A stretch of DNA of 62,632 nt from Paenibacillus algorifonticola (GTDB lineage: Bacteria > Bacillota > Bacilli > Paenibacillales > Paenibacillaceae): NCBI RefSeq assembly GCF_000971975.1, contig NZ_LAQO01000047.1, forward strand, positions 1 through 62,632, read 5' to 3'. The number at the start of each line of letters is the position of its first letter. Position 1 is the stretch's first letter. A model generated the notes under the pieces. It was given only the letters and a program-made list of their open reading frames with translations, was not told where the DNA came from and did not search any database. Below are positions 9,440 to 19,010 of the stretch, piece by piece. A program made the translations under genes and the position numbers.

Positions 9440-10384
9440 ATGACAGCATCATCGATGACGAAGCCGCAAAAACGCAGCAAACGCGCCAAAAAATCGGCAG
9501 CCAGCCCAAATAACCGCGCCGCCTTATTTTTTCTCGCGCCATGGCTGATCGGCCTGATTTGCCTGACGCTCGGCCCGGTGCTGGCGTCGCTATATTTTTC
9601 ACTAACGGATTACAGCATTCTGGCAAGCCCCAATTGGGTGGGACTCAGCAATTATACGGAAATGCTTACGGCCGATAAGCTGTTTGGAACGTCGCTCAAG
9701 GTTACCTTCACATATGTATTCGCATCGGTGCCGCTTAAGCTGATTTTCGCGCTCGGCGTTGCGCTGCTGCTTAACAAAGGAATCAAAGGTTTGGGCATTT
9801 ACCGGACCATCTATTATATCCCGTCCTTGCTGGGGGGCAGCATTGCGATCTCCATGTTATGGCGGAAAATGCTTGGCGGCGACGGCCTGGTGAACCAGGT
9901 GCTGCTGAAAGTAGGCATTCACGCGCCAGACTGGGTGGCGAATCCGAAATATGCGCTTTATTCCATCGTGCTGCTGTCGGTGTGGCAGTTCGGCTCCTCG
10001 ATGATTATTTTTTTATCAGGGCTGAAGCAAATTCCCAGCGATTATTATGAGGCTTCATCGGTCGATGGAGCGGGCAAAATCCGCCAGTTTTGGAGCATTA
10101 CGCTGCCAATTTTGACGCCGGTTATTTTCTTCAATTTGGTGATGCAAATTATTACGTCTTTTCAATCGTTCACACAGGCATTCGTCATCAGCAACGGCTC
10201 CGGCGGCCCGCTGAATTCAACGCTCATGTATTCGCTCTATTTGTATAAAAAAGGCTTCGCCTTTTTCCAAATGGGCTACGCTTCGGCGATGGCTTGGGTG
10301 CTGCTGCTCATTATTGGCTGCTTCACCTTCATTATATTTCGCTCCAGCAGAGGCTGGGTGCATTATGAGGACGGGGGAAAATAA
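9440..10384 (+). CDS. Sugar ABC transporter permease (YesP/MalF-type)
   Basis: A 314-residue inner-membrane permease. A basic N-terminus (TKPQKRSKRAKKS) is followed by six predicted membrane helices, beginning AALFFLAPWLIGLICLTLG. The EAA loop that contacts the ATPase is visible as YEASSVDGAGKIRQFWSITLP. The ATG at 9440 is preferred over an in-frame upstream start at 9380 because a purine-rich site (GAAAGAGGGGAAA) precedes it and homologues start with a short basic tail. It forms the channel with the product of the next gene, 3 bases downstream. Confidence 0.9.
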   Translation: MTASSMTKPQKRSKRAKKSAASPNNRAALFFLAPWLIGLICLTLGPVLASLYFSLTDYSILASPNWVGLSNYTEMLTADKLFGTSLKVTFTYVFASVPLKLIFALGVALLLNKGIKGLGIYRTIYYIPSLLGGSIAISMLWRKMLGGDGLVNQVLLKVGIHAPDWVANPKYALYSIVLLSVWQFGSSMIIFLSGLKQIPSDYYEASSVDGAGKIRQFWSITLPILTPVIFFNLVMQIITSFQSFTQAFVISNGSGGPLNSTLMYSLYLYKKGFAFFQMGYASAMAWVLLLIIGCFTFIIFRSSRGWVHYEDGGK

Positions 10385-10387
10385 ACG

Positions 10388-11230
10388 ATGGCAGAGACGC
10401 TGCGCAAAACGGTATGGCTCAAGCATTTGGCGATTATGCTGATCGCCTTCGTCATGTTATATCCGGTATTATGGATGGTCGGGAGCTCGTTTAAGCCGAA
10501 TAATGTTATTTTCACGGAAATCGGCATTTGGCCGCAGCAGTGGGAATGGAGCAATTATTTAGCGGGCTGGAGCGGCATTCAGGGCAATCCGTTCTCGCGT
10601 TTTCTCAGCAACTCGATGATCGTCTCGATCGGGGCGGTTCTTGGGAACGTCCTGTCCTGCTCGATGGCGGCCTATGCCTTCGCGCGCCTCAGCTTCCGCT
10701 TCAAGGCGGCCGCTTTTGGTCTGATGCTGCTGACGATTATGCTGCCGCATCATGTGACGCTTATCCCGCAATATATTTTGTTCAATCAGCTCGGCTGGGT
10801 CAATAGCTTTCTGCCGCTGATTGCGCCAAAATGGCTCGCTACCGACGGCTTCTTTATTTTCCTGACGGTGCAATTTATTCGTGGTTTGCCGAAGGAGCTG
10901 GATGAAGCGGCGACGATTGACGGCTGCGGTCTCATTCAAATTTACTGGCGCATTGTGCTGCCGCTCGCGGTACCGGCGCTCATTACGACGACCATTTTCA
11001 CCTTCCTCTGGACGTGGGATGACTTTTTCAGCCAATTGATTTATTTGAGCGATGTGACGAAGTTCACGGTTCCGCTCGGTCTGAGGCTGTTCCTAGATTC
11101 CAGCTCGCAATCCGACTGGGGCCCCATGTTTGCGATGTCGGTGCTGTCGCTGCTGCCTTGCTTTATCATTTTCATCCTCTGCCAAAAATACTTTGTTGAA
11201 GGTATTGCGACCTCCGGCATTAAAGGGTAA
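10388..11230 (+). CDS. Sugar ABC transporter permease (YesQ/MalG-type)
   Basis: A 280-residue membrane protein with six predicted helices and the MalG-type EAA loop ELDEAATIDGCGLIQIYWRIVLP. It is the second half of the heterodimeric permease and ends in the usual YFVEGIATSGIKG tail of this family. Spacing to the preceding permease is 3 bases, so the two are surely cotranscribed and probably translationally coupled. Confidence 0.91.
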   Translation: MAETLRKTVWLKHLAIMLIAFVMLYPVLWMVGSSFKPNNVIFTEIGIWPQQWEWSNYLAGWSGIQGNPFSRFLSNSMIVSIGAVLGNVLSCSMAAYAFARLSFRFKAAAFGLMLLTIMLPHHVTLIPQYILFNQLGWVNSFLPLIAPKWLATDGFFIFLTVQFIRGLPKELDEAATIDGCGLIQIYWRIVLPLAVPALITTTIFTFLWTWDDFFSQLIYLSDVTKFTVPLGLRLFLDSSSQSDWGPMFAMSVLSLLPCFIIFILCQKYFVEGIATSGIKG

Positions 11231-11269
11231 GCTTCACTTACTCCAAACGGTCAGGGTGATGACATTACG

Positions 11270-13081
11270 ATGCGTACGATAGATTTTTCTTTACGGCAAT
11301 CCATATTGCGGAGAAGCAAGCTGTCCACTTTGATGGTCGCTTGCTTTGTGCTGTTAAACCTGTTGTTTTTGCTGGCGATTATTTGGCTGTCCTACCGCTC
11401 CTTCTCGAATGTGACCTTTAGCGAAATCAGCAAGGCGCGGCTTGCGCTGCTCAATGAAAGCACGAATCGCGGCTTCGATTTCATGACCGATATGACGAAT
11501 ACGGCGTATTCCGTCGTGAGCAATAAGGATGTGAAGGAAATGCTGGAGGCTGGAGCTATATCCAAATACGATATGCTCGTCAAACGGCGGGCCATCTCAG
11601 ATTTGCTGCATCATACGCTGGTCGTCAATTCCGGCATCAGCTCAATTGAAATTTACAGCGATAAATTCAATGGCGTTCCGTATAGCTCAACCGATTTAGT
11701 GTTTCCCGTCAGTAAAATCGCCGATCAAAAGTGGTTTTCCTCGTTGGAGAAGGCGGATGCCATTTGGATTCCAGAAGAAGAAAACGCTTCCTCGAAGTCA
11801 TTGATTGGGTATGCCCAGCATATGTTCGACAGCAAAGGGCGGACGATGGGCTATCTGGTCATCAGCATGTCGCAGCAGGATGTATTGCGCAATTTTGCCG
11901 ATGTGCCGATGGTGCTGGAGGGGCAGGTGCTCGTCGTGGATACGGCGGGCAACATTATTGTGAAGGTAAACGACTCGCAGGTGGAGGGCAAGGAGGTCAT
12001 TTTAGATGCCGAATGGCTCAATGACCGCTCGAAAACGTTCAGTGACGGATATGAGCTGCTGCGCAGGGACGATCAATCGTATTTGGTCGTTTTCTCCAAG
12101 CCAAGCTCAGTGCAGTGGCGGCTGGTACAGACGATTCCAACCAGAACGCTGCTGGCGACTACCTATAAGGCGGGCTGGTATGTGCTCGGCATCGGAATAT
12201 TAAGCTTATTGCTTTCTGCTGTTTTGACCTATTGGTTTGTGAAAAGCATCATCAAGCCGCTGCGCCGATTGATGGCGGAGATGAAGCGGCTGGAGCGCGG
12301 CGACTTCCAGGCGAAAGCGACAAGCGCCTTCACCGAGGAATATGTACAGCTTTCCTACAGCTTCAACCATATGGTGTCGCGCCTGAAAGAGTCGATGGAC
12401 CATGTGAAGACGGAGAGCAAGGCGAAGCGCGATGCGCAGACGAGCTTGCTGGAGGCGCAGATTAAGCCGCATTTTCTATATAATACGCTCGATATGATCC
12501 ACTGGCGGGCGCTCGATTATAAAGCTGAGGATATCAGCTTTATGATTACGCAGCTTGGCAAGCTGCTGCGCATTGGCCTGAGCGGAGGCAAGCTGTTCAT
12601 CCGCGTGCGCGATGAGCTGGAGCACGCCCGCTGCTATCTCAGCATTCAGAAGGAGCGGATGACGTTTCCCATCACTTATACCGAGCAGGTAATGGACCCA
12701 CAAATGCGCGGCTATTATATTCCAAAAATTATTTTGCAGCCGCTTATCGAAAACGCGGTCATTCATGGCAGTCCTGCGGACAACACGTCGGAGCTGGCAT
12801 TGGCACTAGATATCCGTGAGCAGCATGTGCCGGGTCAAGCGCCTTATTTGGAAATTAGCCTGACCGACAACGGACGGGGCTTGCCGGAAGATTGGCAGAT
12901 GGACAAGGCGACAGGCATCGGCATTCGCAATGTGCATACTCGCTTGCAGCTTTATTGCGGGCCATTGTATGGCTTGCAGCTCGCAAATAGCGAGCAGGGA
13001 GGCGTGAAGGTGACAGTGAAGCTGCCGATTATTGAAACGGAAGCCCAATTAAAACGGTTGCTGGACGGTGAAAAAGGATGA
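11270..13081 (+). CDS. Sensor histidine kinase (YesM-like)
   Basis: A 603-residue membrane kinase that should sense extracellular sugar or a loaded binding protein. It has a membrane helix at about 20-42, an extracellular Cache-like region, a second helix at about 305-327, HAMP (about 328-380), the His_kinase domain with AQIKPHFLYNTL (phospho-acceptor His401), and an HATPase domain with the N box LQPLIENAVIHG. This is the LytS/YesM class. It overlaps its response regulator by four bases (ATGA at 13078), so the pair is translationally coupled and very likely controls the transporter operon it follows. Confidence 0.92.
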   Translation: MRTIDFSLRQSILRRSKLSTLMVACFVLLNLLFLLAIIWLSYRSFSNVTFSEISKARLALLNESTNRGFDFMTDMTNTAYSVVSNKDVKEMLEAGAISKYDMLVKRRAISDLLHHTLVVNSGISSIEIYSDKFNGVPYSSTDLVFPVSKIADQKWFSSLEKADAIWIPEEENASSKSLIGYAQHMFDSKGRTMGYLVISMSQQDVLRNFADVPMVLEGQVLVVDTAGNIIVKVNDSQVEGKEVILDAEWLNDRSKTFSDGYELLRRDDQSYLVVFSKPSSVQWRLVQTIPTRTLLATTYKAGWYVLGIGILSLLLSAVLTYWFVKSIIKPLRRLMAEMKRLERGDFQAKATSAFTEEYVQLSYSFNHMVSRLKESMDHVKTESKAKRDAQTSLLEAQIKPHFLYNTLDMIHWRALDYKAEDISFMITQLGKLLRIGLSGGKLFIRVRDELEHARCYLSIQKERMTFPITYTEQVMDPQMRGYYIPKIILQPLIENAVIHGSPADNTSELALALDIREQHVPGQAPYLEISLTDNGRGLPEDWQMDKATGIGIRNVHTRLQLYCGPLYGLQLANSEQGGVKVTVKLPIIETEAQLKRLLDGEKG

Positions 13082-14697
13082 AATCTGTGCTTCTTGTAGA
13101 CGATGAGCCGCATATTATTGCGGCGCTGACGCGGCATGTGGGCTGGGAGAAGCTGGGACTGCGCATTGCAGGAACAGCTGCGAATGGCATGCAGGCGCTG
13201 GCGAGCTACCGCGAGCTTAAACCGGATCTCGTCATTACCGATGTGAATATGCCGCAGATGAACGGGCTTGAACTTGTCGAAGCGCTGCGGCAGGAGGATG
13301 CGGGCTTGCCGATCGTTATTTTGAGCGGCTTCGATGAGTTTGAGAATGCGCGGCAGGCGATGCGCTGGGGCGTCCATCATTTTTTGTTGAAGCCGGCTGC
13401 TGTAGCAGAAATTGAAGGCGTGCTCGCTGAAATTATGGGTGAGCTGGATTTGCAGGCGGAGAAGCTGCGGCTGGAGGAGCATTACAAGCTGGAGCTTGAC
13501 CGGCTGCTGCCGTATTTGCGCGAGCGATTGTTCACTGAGCTGCTAACGACGCGCTATCAGCCGCATGAGCTGCATGAGGAGCGGCTTGCTTACTTGAACA
13601 TTCCATCGCCAAAGCAGGTGGCGGCGGTGAGCTTGCAGTTGACGCGCCCCGCACTTCTTACAAAGCTGAAGGAGCGAGACTGGCAGCTGCTCAAATTTGG
13701 TGCGAACAATATCATTCGCGAAATGCTGGCGGGCAAAGTGGGCGGCTCGCAAATCCACGGCTACGCAATTGATTATTCCGACCGGCTGTTCGTGCTCGTC
13801 CTGCTGTCGGAGCAGGCGCAGGAGGGCGAGCTGTACCGGGCATGCGAGGAGCTTGCCTACAGCGTGACGGAGAAAATAACAGCGCTGCTCAAGCTGGAGG
13901 CTACCGCGGGCATCGGTTCGGTACGCAGCAGCCTGCATGAGCTGATCGATTCGTATTTGGAAAGCCGCGTGGCGCTGGAGGCGGCGGAATTTCAAGGGAC
14001 GAGCCAGGTGTATCCTTATTCGGAATGGGCACAGCTGGATACGACCTATGACCAATATGCGCCGCTGCTCAAGCAGTGGAACGAGGCGCTGTCAGATAAG
14101 GATTTGGAGCGGGCGGGCCAGCAGTGGGAAGCCATATACAATCAGCTGCAAAAGGAAGCGAGCGGCTCGCTCACTGATATTCAGACGATTTGCGTCGGCT
14201 TGTTCAGCTCGCTGACTTTTTTCTGGAATGAGGCGTTCGCCCAGCATCAGCCGCCGCGTACGCTGTCGCAATTTTTGCAGGGCATCCAGCAGCATTTGAC
14301 GCTGGGCGACTTGGCCCGATGGATGAATGAGCTGGTAGGGGAGTGGCTGCAAAGCGCGGCGCAGGAAATTTCCGGCCGGAAAAGCAACCGGCTTGTCGAT
14401 AGCGTGAAGCAGTATGTAGCGGCGAATTTCAGCCAGGAAATCAGCTTTGCGGCTATTGCCAAGGAGCTGTTCGTACATCCCAAATATTTAAGCCAGTTGT
14501 TCAAGCGGGTAACGGGGCAAAACTTTGTGCATTATTTGAATGATTACCGCATTCATAAAGCAATCGACTATTTGCAGTCGGGCCATCATATGGTGTACGA
14601 GGTGAGCGAGATGGTTGGCTTTAATAATCCGACCTATTTCAGCCAAGTGTTCAAAATGAGCACGGGCAAAAGCCCTTCGGATTATTTTCGGATGTGA
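13078..14697 (+). CDS. AraC-type response regulator (YesN-like)
   Basis: A 539-residue cytoplasmic transcription factor. The N-terminal receiver domain has the acidic pocket VDDEPH, phospho-acceptor Asp55 in VITDVNMPQMNG, and the conserved Lys in LLKPA. A long linker of about 300 residues follows, then a C-terminal pair of helix-turn-helix motifs (about 440-537) with the AraC signature ending FNNPTYFSQVFKMSTGKSP. Partner of the kinase directly upstream; the likely target is the promoter before 7893. Confidence 0.92.
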   Translation: MKSVLLVDDEPHIIAALTRHVGWEKLGLRIAGTAANGMQALASYRELKPDLVITDVNMPQMNGLELVEALRQEDAGLPIVILSGFDEFENARQAMRWGVHHFLLKPAAVAEIEGVLAEIMGELDLQAEKLRLEEHYKLELDRLLPYLRERLFTELLTTRYQPHELHEERLAYLNIPSPKQVAAVSLQLTRPALLTKLKERDWQLLKFGANNIIREMLAGKVGGSQIHGYAIDYSDRLFVLVLLSEQAQEGELYRACEELAYSVTEKITALLKLEATAGIGSVRSSLHELIDSYLESRVALEAAEFQGTSQVYPYSEWAQLDTTYDQYAPLLKQWNEALSDKDLERAGQQWEAIYNQLQKEASGSLTDIQTICVGLFSSLTFFWNEAFAQHQPPRTLSQFLQGIQQHLTLGDLARWMNELVGEWLQSAAQEISGRKSNRLVDSVKQYVAANFSQEISFAAIAKELFVHPKYLSQLFKRVTGQNFVHYLNDYRIHKAIDYLQSGHHMVYEVSEMVGFNNPTYFSQVFKMSTGKSPSDYFRM

Positions 14698-14734
14698 GGG
14701 GATAGGATATGTAAAACGTATCAAACGTAGAAAG

Positions 14735-14763
14735 AAAGTCCCACATGGATCATGTGGGACTTT
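14735..14763. terminator. Bidirectional terminator
   Basis: A perfect stem AAAGTCCCACATG (14735-14747) / CATGTGGGACTTT (14751-14763) with a 3-base loop and T/A tracts on both sides. It ends the transporter/two-component operon and the convergent small gene at 14836. Confidence 0.85.
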
Positions 14764-14835
14764 TCAATATAGAAGTGAAACAGACAGGCCTTCCAAGGAT
14801 GGCAACAGTGTTTACACTTGATATTTTAAGATCAT

Positions 14836-15018
14836 TTATTTTGAAGAGGGCTTATGTTCCTTATGGTGATTAATAAACTTCTGCATTTCCTCATGCGCTT
14901 GTTCACGATCTTCCGGGGCAATTGGTACAGCCAGTATCCCATCATCGTGTGGGCGAATGACAGGAGAGCGTCTATTATCAGAAATCTGATCTGCTACGAT
15001 AGGCTTAGATTTTCGCAT
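14836..15018 (-). CDS. Small conserved hydrophilic protein, unknown function
   Basis: A 60-residue charged protein beginning MRKSKPIVADQISD and containing a helical PEDREQAHEEMQKF segment. I do not recognise a family with known function. The ATG at 15018 is chosen because AAAGGAG stands 9 bases upstream; in-frame ATG (15024) and TTG (15027) codons are too close to that site. A promoter-like pair TTGAAG / TATACT lies upstream. It is a single gene in a terminator-bounded unit. Confidence 0.6.
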   Translation of the reverse strand: MRKSKPIVADQISDNRRSPVIRPHDDGILAVPIAPEDREQAHEEMQKFINHHKEHKPSSK

Positions 15019-15040
15019 GAACATCAACTCCTTTAAATTA

Positions 15041-15070
15041 AGTATAAATCAATTAGCCTTGTGGCTTCAA
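15041..15070 (-). promoter_or_regulatory. Candidate promoter of the 60-residue protein gene
   Basis: On the minus strand, TTGAAG (15070-15065) and TATACT (15046-15041) are separated by 18 bases, and the ribosome site AAAGGAG follows about 6 bases later. This resembles a sigma-A promoter. Confidence 0.4.
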
Positions 15071-15363
15071 CTGTTGGAATTGCTAGAAGTCGCTTTTTAA
15101 TATTTACGGCTTCCATGCCATGTTATGCACCTCTCCATATTCGCTTATTTACATTTTACAACAAATCCTGACGCTCATCATTAATCATCGGCGTTACCAC
15201 CGTATGTCCCTGTAAGGCGCCTGATACAAGCCCGTTTTCCCCCGAAAAAAACATCATGATATTTCTTCTTTTCCCTGTTAATGCTAAACTAAGGTCTGAT
15301 TAGCGGCAATCGGTGTTGCATAGGCCACTCCACAACTTATGACATTGCAAAGGGGGTCTACTC
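15071..15363. other. Intergenic region before the YhgE/Pip-like gene
   Basis: About 290 bases with no coding signal I can support. It must contain the promoter of the gene at 15364, but no hexamer pair stands out. The GGGGG of the ribosome site lies at about 15352-15356, just before the ATG. Confidence 0.3.
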
Positions 15364-18039
15364 ATGCGCAATATTTGGCATATTTATAAAATAGATTGGC
15401 TCCATATATTACGTGTGCCTACTGGCATTTTTCTTATTTTAGCGATTATATTGCTGCCTGGCCTCTACGATTGGGTCAATATTAAATCGGTGTGGGACCC
15501 GTACAGCAATACGCAAGGCATTAAAATTGCAGTCACGAGCCTTGATGCGGGAGCGACCGTTCAAGACAAGACGGTTAATATCGGCGAGGAGCTAGTTGCA
15601 AGCCTGCAAAAAAACGAGAAGCTGGGCTGGACGTTTGTAGGTGAGAAGGAGGCGATGGATGGTGTTGAAAAAGGCACCTATTATGCAAGCTTGCTTATTC
15701 CAGCCGACTTCTCTGCCAAAATAACCGGCATTATCGAGGGCAAAATCGAACGGCCGGAAGTCATTTATACGGTTAATGAAAAGGTCAATGCCATTGCGCC
15801 GAAAATAACCGGCTCCGGCGTTTCGGCGATCACAAAGCAAATTAACGAAGGCTTCACAGAAGCCGTAAGCGAAGCAGTCCTGACGAAGCTCAAAGAGGCG
15901 GGCGTAGAAATTGAAGCGGAGCTGCCAACGATTCGCAAAGTCGAGAACGGTATTTTTAGTCTGGAAAGCCATTTGCCTGAAATCGAAGCGGCTGGACAGA
16001 AGGTGCTGGAAATCGAAAGCAAGCTGCCAGAAATTAATGAGAAGGCGCAAAAAATGATCGAGCTCCAGCAAAAGCTGCCGGAGATTAATGAAGCTGCGCA
16101 ATATGTGCTAAAGCTGCAGCAATATTGGCCGAAAATCAGCGATGCCGCTTCGGAGGTGCTCCTCATTCAGGAGAAGCTTCCTGAAATCCAGAAGGCGGCG
16201 CAGCGCATTCAGGAGGTCGATGCAAATTTCGACCGCGTGAGTGAGACGGTGGACACCGCGCTGGATAAAACGAATACAGCACTTGGCATTGTGACAACGG
16301 CTGAGGAGCAGCTGCCGAAGCTTGAAGCGCTGGGAGGAGACGCGATCGCTTTCGCGAATGGGCTTAATGATTTTTTAGCATCAAGCCAGGAGGCCTTTCA
16401 GACGATTAGCCCGACGTTGAAGCAAAATCTGCTGCTGGTCAAGCAAATTGCTGATGCTGCCGAGCTGCTGACAGCAAGGCTGCAGGAAGCTGATCTTAGC
16501 AAGCTGCCGACCGCAGCGGAAGTGCAGGCGCTCTCCGATCGGCTCAGTACGGCGACAGGCGTAATCGGTAGCATGACCAATGTGCTGCAGACGATAAACA
16601 GCCATTTGCCGGATGGACAGCTCGGCGGAGCCATTCAGCGGCTGAGCGGTCTCTCTGAAAAGCTGAATACGCAAATTCAGCTGCTCGGCATCATTAAGGA
16701 AGCGATGGACCGGGGAACTGCGCCGCCAGAGGAAATCGTAGCGCGGCTGCATACGGTAACCGCGCAGGTGAGCAGCGATCTTGGCTACGTGCTGGAGCAT
16801 TACGACAGCGATATTGTGCCGGCGATCACCGAAGGCTTGAGCAAATTGCAGGAGCTTGGCACGGCAGCGTCTAATGTGCTGCAAACGGCGAAGAGCAAGC
16901 TGCCGGATATCGCAGAGCTGCTCAAGGCTGCGCGTGAAGGGCTGACATTCGGGCAGCAGGAGCTGACCCGCATTCAGGCAGAGCTGCCGGAAATTCACAT
17001 GAAGGTGCATGAAATAGCGACTACCTTGCAAAGCAAGACGGACGCATTCGTGAACGCTATTAACACGGCTGCGCCGTTCATCCGCAATGATTTGCCAGCC
17101 ATCGGTAAAAAAATCGACGCTGCAGCAGCTTTTGTCCAGAACGATTTGCCTGAGGCGGAAAAAGAGCTGGCAAAGCTGGCCGATTTCGTCAAATACCAGC
17201 TTCCGGAGCTTACGGACAGCGTGAAACGCGTTGCCGGACTTGTACGCGACGACTTGCCGCAGCTGGAGGAAGCGATTCGTAGAGCGGCAGACAAACTGCG
17301 TGAAGTGAAGGCTGATAACAGCTTTGCCGAGCTTGCGAAGCTGCTGCGTGGCGATATCGAGAAGGAAAGCGAGTTTCTGGCGAGCCCCGTGCTCATTAAG
17401 GAAAATCAGCTGTATGCAATTCCTAACTACGGGTCAGCGATGTCGCCATTTTACGGTGTGCTGTCGCTCTGGGTAGGAGCAGCGCTGCTCATCTCGATGC
17501 TGCGCTCAGAGGCGGAAAATCCTAGCGGAAGCTATCGCGGCTACCAGTTGTATTTGGGGCGGCTCGGCACTTTTTTAACGATTGGTCTATTGCAGGCACT
17601 ATGCGTGACGCTGGGAGACATTTTTATATTAGGCGCCTATGTCGCAGATAAGCTGTGGTTTGTTTTATTCGCCATGCTCGTCAGCATTGTATTTGTCACC
17701 ATTACGTACACGCTGCTGTCTGTGTTCGGCAATGCGGGCAAGGGTATTGCGATTATTTTTATGGTGTTTCAATTTTCCAGCTCAGGCGGTACATTCCCGA
17801 TCAGCATGACGTCGCCTTTTTTCCAGGCGCTGAATCCGTTTATGCCATTTACGTATGCGATTAGCTTGCTGCGCGAATCGGTTGGCGGCATTTTGTGGGA
17901 AACGGTGCTGAAGGATGTGCTGTTCCTGCTCGGCTTTATTGCCATTAGCCTATTCATTGCTCTGGTGCTCAAGCGTCCGCTTAGCGGCATCATCAAGCGC
18001 TCATCCGACAATGCAAAGAAGACGAAAATTATAGCATAG
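15364..18039 (+). CDS. YhgE/Pip-like membrane protein with tandem helical repeats
   Basis: An 891-residue protein of the YhgE/Pip (phage-infection-protein-like) family. One N-terminal helix (about 15-37), a large extracytoplasmic region of nearly 650 residues, and about five or six C-terminal helices (from about 697) resembling an ABC-2 membrane domain. The extracellular part holds five tandem 17-residue repeats starting LPEI (204-288) and later four 18-residue repeats starting DLP or QLP (576-647), both predicted helical or coiled. Relatives include YueB (phage SPP1 receptor and type VII secretion component) and YhgE. No type VII genes are nearby. An 18-base gap separates it from the next gene, so the two probably form an operon. 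Confidence 0.85.
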   Translation: MRNIWHIYKIDWLHILRVPTGIFLILAIILLPGLYDWVNIKSVWDPYSNTQGIKIAVTSLDAGATVQDKTVNIGEELVASLQKNEKLGWTFVGEKEAMDGVEKGTYYASLLIPADFSAKITGIIEGKIERPEVIYTVNEKVNAIAPKITGSGVSAITKQINEGFTEAVSEAVLTKLKEAGVEIEAELPTIRKVENGIFSLESHLPEIEAAGQKVLEIESKLPEINEKAQKMIELQQKLPEINEAAQYVLKLQQYWPKISDAASEVLLIQEKLPEIQKAAQRIQEVDANFDRVSETVDTALDKTNTALGIVTTAEEQLPKLEALGGDAIAFANGLNDFLASSQEAFQTISPTLKQNLLLVKQIADAAELLTARLQEADLSKLPTAAEVQALSDRLSTATGVIGSMTNVLQTINSHLPDGQLGGAIQRLSGLSEKLNTQIQLLGIIKEAMDRGTAPPEEIVARLHTVTAQVSSDLGYVLEHYDSDIVPAITEGLSKLQELGTAASNVLQTAKSKLPDIAELLKAAREGLTFGQQELTRIQAELPEIHMKVHEIATTLQSKTDAFVNAINTAAPFIRNDLPAIGKKIDAAAAFVQNDLPEAEKELAKLADFVKYQLPELTDSVKRVAGLVRDDLPQLEEAIRRAADKLREVKADNSFAELAKLLRGDIEKESEFLASPVLIKENQLYAIPNYGSAMSPFYGVLSLWVGAALLISMLRSEAENPSGSYRGYQLYLGRLGTFLTIGLLQALCVTLGDIFILGAYVADKLWFVLFAMLVSIVFVTITYTLLSVFGNAGKGIAIIFMVFQFSSSGGTFPISMTSPFFQALNPFMPFTYAISLLRESVGGILWETVLKDVLFLLGFIAISLFIALVLKRPLSGIIKRSSDNAKKTKIIA

Positions 18040-18057
18040 AGATTGAAGGGGAAACGT

Positions 18058-18654
18058 ATGAAAACGTACGAACAGTTCGTGGGAGAAATTATTGCGGCGG
18101 CGCAGGCTGCGGAGCTGCACATTTATCAAAATAAAAACCGACTGGAGACAAGGTCGCTGGATCGCGAGTTTTCGTTTTTTTGCACGCCGAGGGCTCACCA
18201 GCAGCCGTATCAGACGAGCGCCTATATGTATTTCGAATGGAGCAGCGTGCTGACGGCGGAATCGCTTCGTGAGCGGGAAGAGACGTCGTTACATCCGGTT
18301 CTCGGTGTAATGCGCAACGCGGATGACGGTGCTGTGAATGAGGAGCCTTGTACGCAGCTGCATATTCAATATGAGTTCGAGGTCGCGGAAAATTTTCAAA
18401 CGAAGACGGATGAAATCAATCAGCAGCTGCTGACGATTTTTCGCAAGTCTATGGGCCATACGAACGTTCCGGTTATAAAATGGGAGTTGATTATACAGGC
18501 GAGCGGCGAAAATCATATTTCTAAAATATCGGCGCAGCAGCACTGGAGCATTCCTTTGCTGTCGGATTCCGGTGTTGGCCCGATTATGGCTGAGGTTAAC
18601 GATGTTTTGATCGCGATAAGCGAGCTGCCTTTTATCAAAAAGGATGCGCAGTAG
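18058..18654 (+). CDS. Unrecognised cytosolic protein
   Basis: A 198-residue soluble protein with no signal or membrane helix that I can see and no motif I recognise. It begins MKTYEQFVGEIIAAA and ends ISELPFIKKDAQ. The ATG at 18058 follows AAGGGGAAA; a TTG 15 bases earlier is in frame but lies within that site. It follows the YhgE-like gene by 18 bases. Its last ~45 bases recur in degenerate form at 43198-43237, just past the biosynthetic cluster, as part of a duplicated segment. Confidence 0.65.
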   Translation: MKTYEQFVGEIIAAAQAAELHIYQNKNRLETRSLDREFSFFCTPRAHQQPYQTSAYMYFEWSSVLTAESLREREETSLHPVLGVMRNADDGAVNEEPCTQLHIQYEFEVAENFQTKTDEINQQLLTIFRKSMGHTNVPVIKWELIIQASGENHISKISAQQHWSIPLLSDSGVGPIMAEVNDVLIAISELPFIKKDAQ

Positions 18655-19010
18655 CATGCTGCGTTGAACCATACGGCGACAGGGCCCGCTCTTGCGGGAA
18701 CGGCATGTGAAAATAATGAAGTTGACCGTCCAAGAGGCTTGAAGATGGCTGCCGTTCCTATAGGGGCGGCTATTTTTCTTGCTCTTTTTTTGTTCTTGAC
18801 AAGCAAAATCTCCTTTTAGTTGATGGGTATAACTCATATATAGAAATGGCAAGCCTCATGGCGGGTAGTCAACTTCATGTAACTATAATAGTTACAGTAG
18901 GGCGTTTGCTCAAACTTTTATATGCGAGGGGGCGGGGAATTAAAAGACAGTTTATTCATTCTGTTTCATAAAAAAAGTGACTAAGCCTCGGCTTAGTCAC
19001 TTGCTTTTTA
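18655..19010. other. Intergenic region between the 198-residue protein gene and sigK
   Basis: The first part holds an imperfect GC-rich hairpin (GGCTGCC... GGGGCGGC, about 18746-18771) followed by T, a likely terminator for the + strand operon. The first ~130 bases are repeated with divergence at 43238-43366. The right part holds the sigK terminator. No gene is seen. Confidence 0.5.
18975..19002. terminator. Terminator of sigK
   Basis: A perfect 13-bp stem AAGTGACTAAGCC / GGCTTAGTCACTT with a 2-base loop. On the minus strand it is followed by a run of T, so it ends sigK transcription. Confidence 0.85.

Noticed and set aside
14836..15036. Plus-strand frame overlapping the 60-residue minus-strand gene
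   Set aside because: The minus frame has a good ribosome site, a promoter-like pair and a shared terminator; the plus frame has none.
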